NCBI GenBank assembly: GCA_016703005.1
Contig: JADJCX010000002.1
Location: forward strand, 62,001 to 126,000
DNA from: Flavobacteriales bacterium
Lineage (GTDB): Bacteria; Bacteroidota; Bacteroidia; Flavobacteriales_F; PHOS-HE28
Direction of reading: 5' to 3'
DNA length: 64,000 nucleotides
Below the pieces are notes generated by a model. The model had not been told where the DNA came from and made no database searches. It saw nothing but the letters and a program-made list of their open reading frames with translations. The translations under genes were made by a program, and so were the position numbers. Below, in pieces: positions 51,619-61,115 of this stretch. Position 1 is the first letter of the stretch, and every line of letters begins with the position of its first letter.

Positions 51619-52422
51619 TCACTTCCGCGCAAGATCGCGGATCACAATGCCGGAGGGAAAGCGCATGTACGCAACGCCATGCTCCATGCGCACATCGATC
51701 ACATCGGGATCGCCCGCGTTCACGATATCGGTGAACGTGAAGGCGCGCATATCGAAGATGCTGAAGCTGCCGTCCTTGAAGAAATGGATGTGCTCGCCAC
51801 GCACCTCGAAACTCTTCGCGCCGGTGATGGGGATGGTCTTCGCGTAGGTACCGAACAGATCGAAGACGAGGATCCCGTTCGCGGGATCGTTCACGTACAA
51901 CCAGTTGTCGCGCTCGATCATCTGCGTCGGCATCGGTGCATGACCGATCAATTGATCCAGCCTTCCGGTATTGGCCTGTGGCCGCAGTTGAGCATCGACA
52001 CGGATCAGCGAGAGTTCCTTCTGATCGAAGAACCAGAAACTGTTCTGAACGCTGGCGCACACCAACGTCACCTGCGCGAAGCCGTTGCGTGGCAGATCGA
52101 TCACACTGCCCTGCACGGCGAGCGTGTTATCCAGCACGGCCAACTGTCCTTGCTCCTGTGCGAACACCATCGGCTTCAATGAATAGAACGCATCGATGGA
52201 GCCGATCCGACCGAAGGTCTTCAGGCTGTTGCGCTGCATGAGCTCACCCTTCACGTTGTACAGTTCGAGCACATCGCCGCGCACGGCGTACACGTTCCCC
52301 AGCTCATCCGTGGTGAACTGATCGAACGCGCCGGTGATCGACATCGAGTCCTGCGCTGCCTGGCCGCTGACCGACATGGCCATCAGGGCGGAACAATAGG
52401 ATAGGAGCAAGCCGCGCATCAT
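51619..52422 (-). CDS. Secreted beta-propeller-like protein, unknown
   Basis: A 267-residue protein starting MMRGLLLSYCSALMAMSVSG with a signal peptide. The mature part repeats strand motifs of the kind DELGNVYAVRGDVLELYNVK, GQLAVLDNTLAVQGSVIDLP and NGILVFDLFGTYAKTIPITG, which suggest an incomplete beta-propeller. Bacteroidota proteins of this type are usually annotated hypothetical. Its start overlaps the GH3 stop by 4 bases, so translation is coupled and a joint role with the GH3 protein is plausible. Confidence 0.8.
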   Translation of the reverse strand: MMRGLLLSYCSALMAMSVSGQAAQDSMSITGAFDQFTTDELGNVYAVRGDVLELYNVKGELMQRNSLKTFGRIGSIDAFYSLKPMVFAQEQGQLAVLDNTLAVQGSVIDLPRNGFAQVTLVCASVQNSFWFFDQKELSLIRVDAQLRPQANTGRLDQLIGHAPMPTQMIERDNWLYVNDPANGILVFDLFGTYAKTIPITGAKSFEVRGEHIHFFKDGSFSIFDMRAFTFTDIVNAGDPDVIDVRMEHGVAYMRFPSGIVIRDLARK

Positions 52423-53931
52423 GCCGCGATCACCGGCAACAATTGCTCCAACCAGCTGCGGTCGTTCGCCAAGCGGGGCACCTTGTTCTGGCCGCCGAGT
52501 TTGTTGCGCGCCTTCATCCATTGGTGGAATGTGCCGCAGGGCAGGTTGTGCACAAGGGGGCCGCGCCAGCACACGATCGCCCCGGCGTTTCGCATCGTAG
52601 TCGCTGTTGAGCTCGCGCAGTGTGCGGTCGAGCACGCTCACGAAGTGCTCCATATCAGCTGGCTCGCGTTCGAACTCGATGGCCCACTCGTGCCCACCTT
52701 GACCCGTCCCGTCCATATACACGGGGCCGGCGGTGTACTCGCTCACCACGGCATCGGTGCCCAGGCAGGCGGCTTCGATCCCACGGTCGGCGTTCTCCAC
52801 GATCAGTTCCTCGCCGAAAGCATTGATGAAACTGCGTGTGCGACCGCTCACTTGTATGCGGAACGGATCGGTGCTGGTGAAGCGTACCGTATCGCCGGGC
52901 ATGTAACGCCATAGGCCGGCATTCGTGCTGATCACGATGGCGTATTGCTGGCCCACTTCCACTTCGTGCAACAACAGCGTACGCGGTTGCTCGCGATGCA
53001 ATTCGTGCATGGGCACGAACTCGAAAAAGATGCCATAGTCGAGCATCAGCAACAGGTCGTTACTGCCTTTTTGGTCCGTGATCCCGAAGAAGCCTTCGCT
53101 GGCGTTGTAGCTCTCCAGGTAGTTCACCGTGTTGCCGGGGAACAGGGCAGCGTACTGCTCGCGGTACGGACGGAAACTCACACCGCCGTGCATGAAGAGT
53201 TCAAGGTTCGGCCACACCTCCAGCATGTGCTGCTTGCCGGTGATCTCCAGTATTCGGCGCAGGATGATGAGCGTCCACGATGGCACGCCGACGATGCCGC
53301 TCACGTCTTCGCGCAAGGTGGCGCGCGCCATCTGCTCGATCTTCTCTTCCCAGTTCTCCAGCAACGCCACTTCAATGGACGGGGTGCGTTTCAGTTCCAC
53401 CCAGAACGGCAGGTTGCGGATGATGATCGCACTGAGATCGCCGCTGTACGAATCGGTACGCAGGTGTTCGATCGCACTGCTGCCGCCCACCACCATGTTC
53501 ATGCACGCGTAGAGTTTGCTCGCTGGATTCATCTCGTAGTGCAGCGCGATCAGGTCCTTGCCGCCTTTGTAGTGGCAATCCTCCAAGCTCTCACGCGTTA
53601 CGGGGATGAACTTGCTGCGATCGTTGGTGGTGCCGCTGCTCTTGGCGAACCACTTGGTATCCGTCGGCCACAACAGGTTCTGCTCGCCGGATCGCAGTCG
53701 CGCCACATAGGGCTTAACGGCTTCGTAGTCCTGCAAGGGAACGCGCTCGCGGAACTGATCGGTCGTCTTGATGTCGTCGTAGCCGTACTGCCGTCCCCAT
53801 TCCGTGTAGCGCGCCGAGCGGATGAGGTTCAGGAACACCTCGAACTGCGCCTGGTGCGGATGCGTGCGGAACAGCTCGATCTGCTGCAGACGCTTCTTGA
53901 TCAGGAAAGAGAAGAGGGCGTTAACGGGCAT
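52419..53931 (-). pseudogene. GH3 auxin-responsive-promoter family protein, one frameshift
   Basis: An acyl-adenylate/amide-forming family of the ANL superfamily, known in plants as hormone-amino acid synthetases; the bacterial substrate is unknown. Segments are MPVNALFSFLIKKRLQQIEL at the start, WFAKSSGTTNDRSKFIPVT (ATP motif I), YNASEGFFGITDQ (motif II) and LWRYMPGDTVRFTS (motif III). Near the end the frame shifts at a C-run (52557-52561): ARP in one frame passes to LVHNLPCGTFHQWMKARNKL in the other and ends LLPVIAA-stop at 52419. Restored length is about 503 residues. The shift also creates an artificial fusion with the next gene. Confidence 0.88.
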
Positions 53932-53950
53932 TGGCGGGTGAGTGTCCGTC

Positions 53951-53958
53951 TATCTTCG
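53951..53958 (+). promoter_or_regulatory. -7 box (TATCTTCG) of the DUF2797 gene
   Basis: TATCTTCG ends 24 bases before the ATG at 53983. TTGG lies 16 bases upstream of the box and may be a -33 element. Confidence 0.5.
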
Positions 53959-53982
53959 GCACTGAAGGTAAAAACGGTTTCC

Positions 53983-54777
53983 ATGGTGCAAGGGCAGTTG
54001 CTGAAAATGATGGCCACGGTGGAGGGCGGCAAGGTGCGTTACGCCATGCGGCTAGGGGAGGAGTTGCTGGACATGTCCAGCTTCATCGGCCAGCCGTTCA
54101 GCGTGAAGCCGACGGGCGTGCTCACCTGCACCAACTGCGGCAACCGCGTGAAGAAGTTCTATGGCCAAGGATTCTGCTGGCCGTGTTTGAGCACTGCACC
54201 CGAAGCGTCGGAGTGCATCGTGCGTCCGGAGTTGTGCCGCGCCCATTTGGGCGAAGGCCGCGATGCGCAGTGGGAGAACGATCACCACAACACCGAGCAC
54301 TTCGTGTACCTGAGCCAGAGCGGTGGGTTCAAAGTGGGTGTTACCCGCAGCACGCAAATACCCACGCGCTGGGTGGACCAAGGTGCTGTGCAGGCCGTGA
54401 TCATAGCGCGCACGCCGTACCGGCAATTGGCAGGGCTGATCGAGGTTGAATTGAAAAAGCAGTTCGCCGACAAGACCAACTGGCGCGCGATGCTCGGCGC
54501 GGTCGCACCCGACCGCGAAATGATGAGCGCGTTGCGCACGCGGGCCTTGGATGCATTGGCCTATGAAATGGGTGCCTATGCCTTACCCGAAGAGGAACCG
54601 ATGGTGCTCGAGTACCCCGTGCTCGCCCACCCACCGAAGGTGAACAGCATGAACTTGGACAAGGTGCCGGAGGTGGCTGGTACGCTCGCTGGCATCAAAG
54701 GACAGTACTTGATCTGGAGCGACGGCCGCGTGTTGAACGTAGGTGACCGCAGGGGCTATCACGTGGTGGTGGCGTGA
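53983..54777 (+). CDS. DUF2797 domain protein
   Basis: A 264-residue cytoplasmic protein of unknown function. An N-terminal zinc-finger-like pair CTNCGNRV and GFCWPCLSTA with a further Cys pair (ECIVRPELCRAHLGEG) probably binds a metal. A central YLSQSGGFKVGVTRSTQIPT followed by RWVDQGA segment resembles the GIY-YIG-like core that the family is thought to have. An upstream frame extension lacks similarity, so the ATG at 53983 is used. It is transcribed divergently from the GH3 gene. Confidence 0.88.
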   Translation: MVQGQLLKMMATVEGGKVRYAMRLGEELLDMSSFIGQPFSVKPTGVLTCTNCGNRVKKFYGQGFCWPCLSTAPEASECIVRPELCRAHLGEGRDAQWENDHHNTEHFVYLSQSGGFKVGVTRSTQIPTRWVDQGAVQAVIIARTPYRQLAGLIEVELKKQFADKTNWRAMLGAVAPDREMMSALRTRALDALAYEMGAYALPEEEPMVLEYPVLAHPPKVNSMNLDKVPEVAGTLAGIKGQYLIWSDGRVLNVGDRRGYHVVVA

Positions 54778-54809
54778 TGTTCCCGTCCTGCGATCGCACT
54801 CGTTGTGTT

Positions 54810-54898
54810 GTCATCCAGAGCCTTCATAGGCGAAGGATCTCTCAGCGAATGGGTGTTGGTGGTTGAGAGATCCCTCGTCGCGGACTCCTCGGGATGAC
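54810..54898. repeat. Dispersed palindromic repeat (GTCATCC type)
   Basis: GTCATCCAGAGCCTTCATAG starts it and CGGACTCCTCGGGATGAC ends it. GAAGGATCTCTCAGC and GAGAGATCCCTCGTCG form the inner arms. Confidence 0.75.
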
Positions 54899-54918
54899 AG
54901 ACCGGCGGGTGCGGAACC

Positions 54919-54967
54919 CCACATCTCCCGCATCTTCACATCCTGTCTTCTCCACATCTCCACAACT
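54919..54967. repeat. Word-type repeat (CACATCT words)
   Basis: CCACATCTCC, GCATCTTCACATCC and TCTCCACATCTCCAC follow one another with no coding sequence. It resembles the right arm at 3530-3565. Confidence 0.5.
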
Positions 54968-54997
54968 TTCTACTTTACCCCGCCATCGCAACGCACC

Positions 54998-55644
54998 GTG
55001 GAGATCTGGGAATTCATCAAAACGCTCTTCAACCCCGAGAGCATCATCAATTACGGCGGGCTCACGTTGTTGCTGATCGTGCTCTTCCTCGAGAACGGAG
55101 CGTTCTTCGGTTTCTTCCTGCCCGGCGATTCGCTGATGTTCACTGCGGGCCTGCTTACCGCAACGGGTGTGTTGGACCACAGCGTCACAACCGTGGTCAT
55201 CAGCATGTTCGCAGCGGGCATGGGTGGCTACCAGTTCGGTTGGTGGACGGGACGGCGAACGGGCAAAGCCATGATGAACAAGCCCGATACGTTCTGGTTC
55301 AGGAAGAAGCACATGTTGCTGGCGGACAACTACTACAAGAAGTACGGTGGCAAGACGCTCATCATCGGGCGCTTCGTTCCCATCGTGCGCACGTTCGCAC
55401 CTATCGTTGCGGGTATCATCACATGCCGTTGGGCAGGTTCACCCTGTACAACTTCATCGGCATGGTGGTATGGGTGGGTACCATCTTCACGGCCGGCTAC
55501 TACTTGGGACAGGCCTTCCCTGGCATCTTGGATTATCTCGGTTGGATCGTGGTGTCCATGATCATCTTCGCTACGCTGCCTGTTGTGTTGCAGCTGCGGT
55601 CCCAGCGCAAGGAGCGGCAGGCCGCAGAAGGCAAGCAGCCGTAG
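54998..55644 (+). pseudogene. DedA-family membrane protein, one frameshift
   Basis: A polytopic inner-membrane protein of the DedA/VTT (SNARE-associated) family, implicated in lipid-carrier recycling and membrane homeostasis. A GTG start at 54998 gives EIWEFIKTLFNPESIINYGG. Hallmarks are ENGAFFGFFLPGDSLMFTAG, GYQFGWWTGRRTGKAM and the conserved GRFVPIVRTFAPIVAG. One missing C at about 55420-55424 shifts the frame; the second frame gives HMPLGRFTLYNFIGMVVWVG and ends at 55644. Restored length is about 216 residues. Confidence 0.9.
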
Positions 55645-55758
55645 CCTTTCGCCGCGCTGGAAGCGGGCAACAGACTTTTTTTCAGGGGGTACGTAACCCT
55701 TTGCCCGCACCCCCGTTTGAACACTCAGGTTTTGGTCAGGAAACTGATCGTTAGGGCA

Positions 55759-55801
55759 AAGCAAGGGCTGTCGGTATCTCCGGCAGCCCTTCGCTGTTTT
55801 T
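55759..55801 (+). terminator. Rho-independent terminator downstream of dedA
   Basis: AGCAAGGGCTGTCGG and CCGGCAGCCCTTCGCT form the stem, with TATCT in the loop and a T-run at 55797-55801. Confidence 0.8.
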
Positions 55802-55838
55802 ATGGGTTGAGGGATCGCAGAGGCCCTTGAAGGAAGTT

Positions 55839-55965
55839 GTCATGCCGGGCTCGACCCGGCATCTCCATTATGGCGCTACCGCGCCATTCAGATCTCCGAC
55901 GAACTCAATAGCTCAAATGGTGCGGTAGCGCCATAACGGAGATCCCGCATCAAGTGCGGGATGAC
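55839..55965. repeat. Long dispersed palindrome (GTCATGCCGGG type)
   Basis: Several nested inverted blocks are present: GTCATGCCGGGCTCGACCCG near the left end, TGCGGGATGAC at the right, CCATTATGGCGCTACCGC against GCGGTAGCGCCATAACGG inside, and ATCTCC against GGAGAT. It lies between the terminators of dedA and sppA in the gene-free gap 55645-56040. Confidence 0.75.
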
Positions 55966-55987
55966 AAGATGGTGAGGGCATCCGTAA

Positions 55988-56025
55988 AACAAGCAGCGCG
56001 GGCTGATGGGCCCGCGCTGCTTGTT
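55988..56025 (-). terminator. Terminator of sppA
   Basis: AACAAGCAGCGCGGGC pairs perfectly with GCCCGCGCTGCTTGTT around TGATGG. It lies 15 bases beyond the sppA stop. The minus-strand end is followed by TTACGG rather than a long T-run. Confidence 0.7.
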
Positions 56026-56040
56026 CCTATCACCCTCCTC

Positions 56041-57912
56041 TCAATACACTTTCAACTCGAACGGCATGCGCGCCTGTATGCCGCTGATGCGTTTCACATC
56101 GGCGATCTTCTTCAGTTGCGCTGCGGTCTCGGCATCGGTGCCCAGCATTTGCTGCGCGGCCCATGTCTTCGACTGCATGCTCAGGTCTTCCATCAACTGC
56201 TCGAAGAAGTCTTCTTCCACCGGGTAGTTCACCACTTTGGCGTGGCTCAATCCGGCCAGCTTCTCGGCTTCGGCGATCGCATCTTCCAAGCCACCCATTT
56301 CATCCACTAGCCCGCGGGCCATGGCATCGGTGCCGGACCACACACGGCCTTGGCCGATGCTGTCCACCATGGCCATATCCATTTGCGCCACGCCAGCGGC
56401 TTTGCGGCCGTCGCTCACGCGCTGTTTGAAGGTGCTGTAGAAATCATCCACCCAGCCTTGTATGATGCCTTTCTCTTCTTCCGTGAGCGCGCGGCTGGTG
56501 GTCATCATACCGGCGTACTTGTTGGTCTGCTCGCCATCGAAGGTGATGCCCAGCTTGTTGTTGAAGAAGCCCTGCATGTTGGGGATGATGCCGAACACGC
56601 CGATGCTGCCGGTGATGGTGTTCTCCTGTGCGAAGATCTTGTTGGCACCGCAGCTGATGTAGTAACCGCCGCTGGCGGCCACATCGCCCATGCTCACCAC
56701 GACGGGCATGCGTTGTTTGGCCAGTTCCACTTCGCGCCAGATCACATCGCTGGCCAGGCCGCTGCCGCCGGGGCTGTTCACGCGCAGCACCAAGGCCTTG
56801 ATCGTGGTGTCCTCACGTGCGTCGCGGATCGCGGCGCTCAGGGTGGTGCTGCCGATGCTGCCATCGGTGCTCTCGCCATCGATGATGTCGCCCTCGGCGT
56901 ACACCACGGCGATCTTGCCTTTGCCCAACTTCGTTCCGGTACTGTCTTTCGATCCCTCGGTGTTACCGGCGTTCTTCTTCACCACGGCGCGCTTGTACTT
57001 GCCGAGCTCGGCCATTTCCAGCTCCTTGCCTTTTTCGGTGCCCACTTTCACGCGCAGGATGTCCAGCACTTCGTCGCGGTACTTGGCGCCGTCGATCATA
57101 CCGGCCGTAACGGCGTCCTCCGCACGGCGCACCTGCATCGTTTCAGCAATGCCGTCCAGCTTCGCTTTATCGAGCTTGCGCTCGGTGCCCACGGTGGTGA
57201 GGTAATCGCTCCACAGGCCATCGAGCAGCGCAACCACTTGTTCGCTGTTCTTCTCGCTCATCTCCGTTTCGGTGAAGACCTCGCCGAAGCTCTTGAACTT
57301 GTTGCCGGTGCCGCGGATGAACTGCACATCGATATCGAGCTTCTCGAACATGCCTTTGAAGAACATGTACTCACTGCGCAAACCGCGGAAGTCGAGACCG
57401 CCTTGAGGGGTCACGTACACTTCATCGGCAACGCTCGCCAGATAATAAGTGCGCTGCGTGTAGTAGTCGCTGAAGGCGATGACGGGTTTGCCGCTGGCGG
57501 CCTTGAACTCGGCGATCTCCTCGCGGATCTCCTTCATGGTGGCCATACCGGCCTGCACCATGGTGAGGTCCAGGAAGATGGCCTTGATGCGATCGTCCGT
57601 AGCGGCTTTGTCTATGCTGGCCAGGATATCGTTGAGGCCCATGGGGCTGCTGCCCTTGAACGGACCGAAATCCAGTTCGAACTGCTGCTCGCTGCCGCGA
57701 TCCATGATCTGCTGGTGCAGGGTAATGTGCAGCACGCTGTTGTCCTTCACGTTGAACAGTTTGCCGCCGCCGAACGACGAGTTGTTGCCCATTTCAGACA
57801 GGCCCGAGAAGATGGAGCCGATGAGGGCCACGACGAAAATGAAGATCAGCAGCAAGCCGACCAGGAAGTTGCCAAGCATGCTGGCGAACAGGAATTTCCA
57901 GAATTGTCCCAT
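56041..57912 (-). CDS. sppA: Signal peptide peptidase SppA (protease IV), long form
   Basis: A 623-residue inner-membrane serine protease that degrades cleaved signal peptides. One N-terminal anchor (about 11-36, LGNFLVGLLLIFIFVVALIG). Two S49 domains follow. The first contains the lysine-side strand with QRTYYLASVADEVYVTPQGG. The second contains NSPGGSGLASDVIWREVELA and the serine site DVAASGGYYISCGANKIFAQ followed by GSIGVFG. Length matches the double-domain 67K form. The ATG at 57912 is used because the upstream extension lacks similarity. Confidence 0.95.
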   Translation of the reverse strand: MGQFWKFLFASMLGNFLVGLLLIFIFVVALIGSIFSGLSEMGNNSSFGGGKLFNVKDNSVLHITLHQQIMDRGSEQQFELDFGPFKGSSPMGLNDILASIDKAATDDRIKAIFLDLTMVQAGMATMKEIREEIAEFKAASGKPVIAFSDYYTQRTYYLASVADEVYVTPQGGLDFRGLRSEYMFFKGMFEKLDIDVQFIRGTGNKFKSFGEVFTETEMSEKNSEQVVALLDGLWSDYLTTVGTERKLDKAKLDGIAETMQVRRAEDAVTAGMIDGAKYRDEVLDILRVKVGTEKGKELEMAELGKYKRAVVKKNAGNTEGSKDSTGTKLGKGKIAVVYAEGDIIDGESTDGSIGSTTLSAAIRDAREDTTIKALVLRVNSPGGSGLASDVIWREVELAKQRMPVVVSMGDVAASGGYYISCGANKIFAQENTITGSIGVFGIIPNMQGFFNNKLGITFDGEQTNKYAGMMTTSRALTEEEKGIIQGWVDDFYSTFKQRVSDGRKAAGVAQMDMAMVDSIGQGRVWSGTDAMARGLVDEMGGLEDAIAEAEKLAGLSHAKVVNYPVEEDFFEQLMEDLSMQSKTWAAQQMLGTDAETAAQLKKIADVKRISGIQARMPFELKVY

Positions 57913-58065
57913 GTGTTGTGATTGTTGACGGTGCGAAAGTGGCGCACGCCCCAAGGCTGCCCCCTTTCCATTACACGAGCGGTGGGCCGTGGGGTACGGC
58001 TGGTAAGCGTGGCGCCGGGGCAGGGGCCAAAGGGGCGGGCGGCGACCTGGATGGAGGGCCGCCGC

Positions 58066-60708
58066 TTATTCCAGCACCAACCGCTGCGCCTGACTTCCGT
58101 TGGCGGTGCGCAACGTGATGGTGTACACACCGCGCGGCAGGTCGGCCATATCGAGTATGTGCGTATCGCCGATCATGCGTTCGTGCATCAACTCACGTGA
58201 GGCGATATCGGTGACGATGAGTGTGGCTTGTTGGTGCGTGGCTCGTGTACTCACCAGCAGCGCACCACTTGCCGGGTTAGGGGAAAGAAGGAAATGATCG
58301 CCCATTGCCATCATTCCCGCTCCTGTGGAAGTCTCGATCACGGTATATGCCGTGTTCGTGAATACAGGCAGATTGTAGTCAAAGAAGATGGCGGCTTGGT
58401 TCAGTATGGAATCGCCGAGCAGGAGGGTGGACAACGGTTTGATGCGGTAGTGCACGTAGCCATGGCTTGCTGGTTCGTTCGTATTGGAGTCGGCCAGCAG
58501 GATATTGTCGAAGCGGAAGTTGAGCACATTGCTGGCCGCGTGGTGCGTGATGCTCACCGGATGCGATGCGGCCACGAACTGGAACGAACCGAGTTGTGCG
58601 TTCGTGGGTACGGGGTCCTGCACGCGCACTGTGAAAGCCGTGTCCGTGCCCGTGTTCTGGAAACGGATGATATAGTTGAGGTAGGGAGGGTCGGCCAGAT
58701 CGGGGGGTTGCAGCGTGGCGCGAGCAACAGGGAGGTCGTTCGGATCGTACGATCCGATAACGGTGACGGCCCATGCTGCTGAGTTGGTGGTCGGGTCGGC
58801 GTCGTCGATGATGGGCGTAATGCTTGCGGAGGAGTTGATCGAGGAGCCGAGCGTTGCGTTCAAATTCACGGTCCCGTACACTGAGATATTCCCGACCTCG
58901 AACGGCTGCAGGGCGCTCAACGTCCACACGATGGAATCGGCGGTGATGGAGCTTGGTGCTACGGAAGCGGAGTCGAAGTTGAAGTCCACATCAGGATGAA
59001 AAGCCACCGTGGGCGCGAGCAATGTGGTACCGACATTGCCGTACTGGATGGTATAGCGCGCAGGGAACCCCGGGCGGAACGCGGATGTCGGCGTGAGGGC
59101 AACAGTGATGTCGTTGACCGCAGCGGTGGGCTGCAAGGCAAAGTCGTTGCCTGCATCGGTCTGCTGGAAGCCGACGAACGATGCGGAATGCGTTGCGGGA
59201 ACACTGGCGTAGTTGGGCACGACCATCGGTTCCACAGTGAAGTTGCCGGAGCCCACCACAACGAGATGATAGGTGCCATCCTGCCTCGACCAGCCCACTT
59301 CGCCTGTGCCGATGGATCGCACACTGCGATACGGCACCGGCAACTCACCAACATCCTGCGTTCCGTTGCTGTTCAGATCGCAGAAGATCGTGCCGGTGAT
59401 GGTGTTGTACTCTCCGGTGAGTTTAACCACCCAGCTATCGCTAACGCCGTTATGCCCCGTTACCTGGCCATTGACGGAGTATGTGCCTCCGGCAACGCCT
59501 ATCCCGCCATCGTTCAATAGGTCAACACCAAAGGCCTGTTCGGAGCTGCTTCCGCCCAGCGAGGTCTGCCAATCGATGATTCCCGACGCATCGAGCTGCA
59601 CCACCCAGTAGTCGTTGTTCCCGAAAACATAAGTAACGTCGCCGTCAGCGTTTGTGGCTGTACCGGCCGCAAGGATGGTATTGACGGGTGTGTGCCGCAC
59701 GGCCGACATGGTTTCCGCCCCGGTTCCGCCAAGGCATCGCTGCCATTCAATGTCCCCCACATCGTTCACCTTCACCACCCATGCGTCAGATCGTGGGCTT
59801 CCACAATCGTACGCCGGATGCCAGCCCACTACATCGCCATCCTCCGAGGCGGTATTCCCGGCCGCGACAAAGCCACCACCGGTGGCAGCATCCAGGGCCA
59901 TGAATGTATCGATCATTGTTCCCCCATAGCACGTTTGCCACTGGATGTTGCCTGTGGCGTCCACCTTCACCAGCCACGCGTCCTGATTTCCGTGGTTGCC
60001 GGAAACGTCCCCATCGTTCGAATTGGTCCTACCCGCGAAGAGGTAGCCGCCATCACTGGTTTGCAATACTGCTTGGGCAAATTCCCAGATCGTACCGCCG
60101 TAGGTGCGTTGCCATTCGATCCCGCCTGCGGCATCCAGCTTCACGAGCCAAGCATCGTCCAGGCCATGTGGCATGGTCACATCCCCATCCGTCGAGGTGG
60201 TGTAGCCAGCAATGATGTAGCCGCCATCGATCGTTTGCTGCGCATCGTAGCCCACCTCATTCGACGAACCGCCCAGCGCCTTTTGCCATTGCAAGCTGCC
60301 GCCAGCGTCCAGCTTCACCACCCAAATGTCGATCTGGCCATGCGCGCCGGTAACATCCCCGTCGTTCGAACTGGTTTGGCCGGTTATGATATAGCCACCA
60401 TCACTGGTAGTGGCTATGGACCTGCCCAGATCGGCGGCGGAACCGCCCAATGCAATTTGCCAAGTCAACGCGCCGAGCGCATCCAGCTTCGTTATCCATA
60501 CGTCGTTATTGCCATGTTGCCCGGTAACATCGCCATCGTTCGAATTCGTATGGCTCACGACCACGCAACCTCCATCGGCAGTGCGCTTCAGCTCTTGTGC
60601 ATACTCTGTGGATGACCCACCCAACGCCTGTTCCCAAGCGATCGGCGGTGCTTGGGCCGCAATGGATACGGACAGGGCCAGACTTGCGGAGAGGAGAAGT
60701 GTGCGCAT
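58066..60708 (-). CDS. T9SS-secreted surface protein with seven beta-propeller-like repeats
   Basis: An 880-residue secreted protein. A signal peptide (LLLSASLALSVSIAAQA) is followed by seven repeats of about 60 residues, each opening with LGGS or YGGT and continuing DGGYIIAGYTTSTDGDVT and WVVKLDAGGSLQWQ (SBBP-like blades). A SdrD-B/Cna-like unit follows (TGTIFCDLNSNGTQDVGE), then two beta-sandwich domains of the kind often labelled DUF11/DUF7619 (YIIRFQNTGTDTAFTVRVQD, ILNQAAIFFDYNLPVFTNTA). The C-terminal domain LSPNPASGALLVS...ELMHERMIGD...LPRGVYTITL is a type A T9SS sorting signal. Probably exported to the cell surface. Confidence 0.92.
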   Translation of the reverse strand: MRTLLLSASLALSVSIAAQAPPIAWEQALGGSSTEYAQELKRTADGGCVVVSHTNSNDGDVTGQHGNNDVWITKLDALGALTWQIALGGSAADLGRSIATTSDGGYIITGQTSSNDGDVTGAHGQIDIWVVKLDAGGSLQWQKALGGSSNEVGYDAQQTIDGGYIIAGYTTSTDGDVTMPHGLDDAWLVKLDAAGGIEWQRTYGGTIWEFAQAVLQTSDGGYLFAGRTNSNDGDVSGNHGNQDAWLVKVDATGNIQWQTCYGGTMIDTFMALDAATGGGFVAAGNTASEDGDVVGWHPAYDCGSPRSDAWVVKVNDVGDIEWQRCLGGTGAETMSAVRHTPVNTILAAGTATNADGDVTYVFGNNDYWVVQLDASGIIDWQTSLGGSSSEQAFGVDLLNDGGIGVAGGTYSVNGQVTGHNGVSDSWVVKLTGEYNTITGTIFCDLNSNGTQDVGELPVPYRSVRSIGTGEVGWSRQDGTYHLVVVGSGNFTVEPMVVPNYASVPATHSASFVGFQQTDAGNDFALQPTAAVNDITVALTPTSAFRPGFPARYTIQYGNVGTTLLAPTVAFHPDVDFNFDSASVAPSSITADSIVWTLSALQPFEVGNISVYGTVNLNATLGSSINSSASITPIIDDADPTTNSAAWAVTVIGSYDPNDLPVARATLQPPDLADPPYLNYIIRFQNTGTDTAFTVRVQDPVPTNAQLGSFQFVAASHPVSITHHAASNVLNFRFDNILLADSNTNEPASHGYVHYRIKPLSTLLLGDSILNQAAIFFDYNLPVFTNTAYTVIETSTGAGMMAMGDHFLLSPNPASGALLVSTRATHQQATLIVTDIASRELMHERMIGDTHILDMADLPRGVYTITLRTANGSQAQRLVLE

Positions 60709-60806
60709 GAGCGTGGGAGTGCTTGTTGATCAAAGTTGCCGCCGCGCATGGCGCTTAAGCGCCCGTACCCTTTCGGCTTCTCCACGGTCCGCCGTGTATT
60801 GCACGC

Positions 60807-61115
60807 TCAGTTCATGCGCAACCCCAGCGTATGCAGCGAGGGCTTGTGCACGAATTGCTCCAGCACCTTGTACTGGTACCTGGGCTGGCGGCCGGGCGGT
60901 ACCATCTCGCGCAGATCGTAGTAGATCTTGTCGTTGCTGCGCCGCCAGTAGCGCGCTATAACGCGGTACACCGTGGCGTTGTAGTGCACCCCGTCGGTCA
61001 GCTTGTGCCGCGCACGCGCATCCAGTTGTGCTTTGAAGTTCTCATCCATGCGATCGACGGCGAACTTGTCAATGTCGCCGCCAATAATGTATGGTGCGGG
61101 CGGAGGCAGGATCAA
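60807..61115 (-). CDS. Small hypothetical protein
   Basis: A 102-residue soluble protein. RHKLTDGVHYNATVYRVIAR and YWRRSNDKIYYDLREMVPPG suggest a mixed alpha/beta fold rich in Tyr and Arg. No signal peptide or known domain. The start could lie further in, for example at MDENFKAQ. It lies upstream of and co-oriented with the T9SS protein gene, 98 bases apart. Coding potential is supported mainly by amino-acid composition, so confidence is moderate. Confidence 0.5.
   Translation of the reverse strand: MILPPPAPYIIGGDIDKFAVDRMDENFKAQLDARARHKLTDGVHYNATVYRVIARYWRRSNDKIYYDLREMVPPGRQPRYQYKVLEQFVHKPSLHTLGLRMN

Noticed and set aside
51619..53931. 770-residue fusion of GH3 with the propeller-like protein
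   Set aside because: The frames are joined only because one extra C in a C-run removes the GH3 stop; in the shifted frame GH3 ends normally in an ATGA overlap with the next gene.
56350..57921. 523-codon plus-strand open frame opposite sppA
   Set aside because: Antisense shadow: low-complexity Ala/Gly/His/Val composition and full overlap with the conserved sppA gene.
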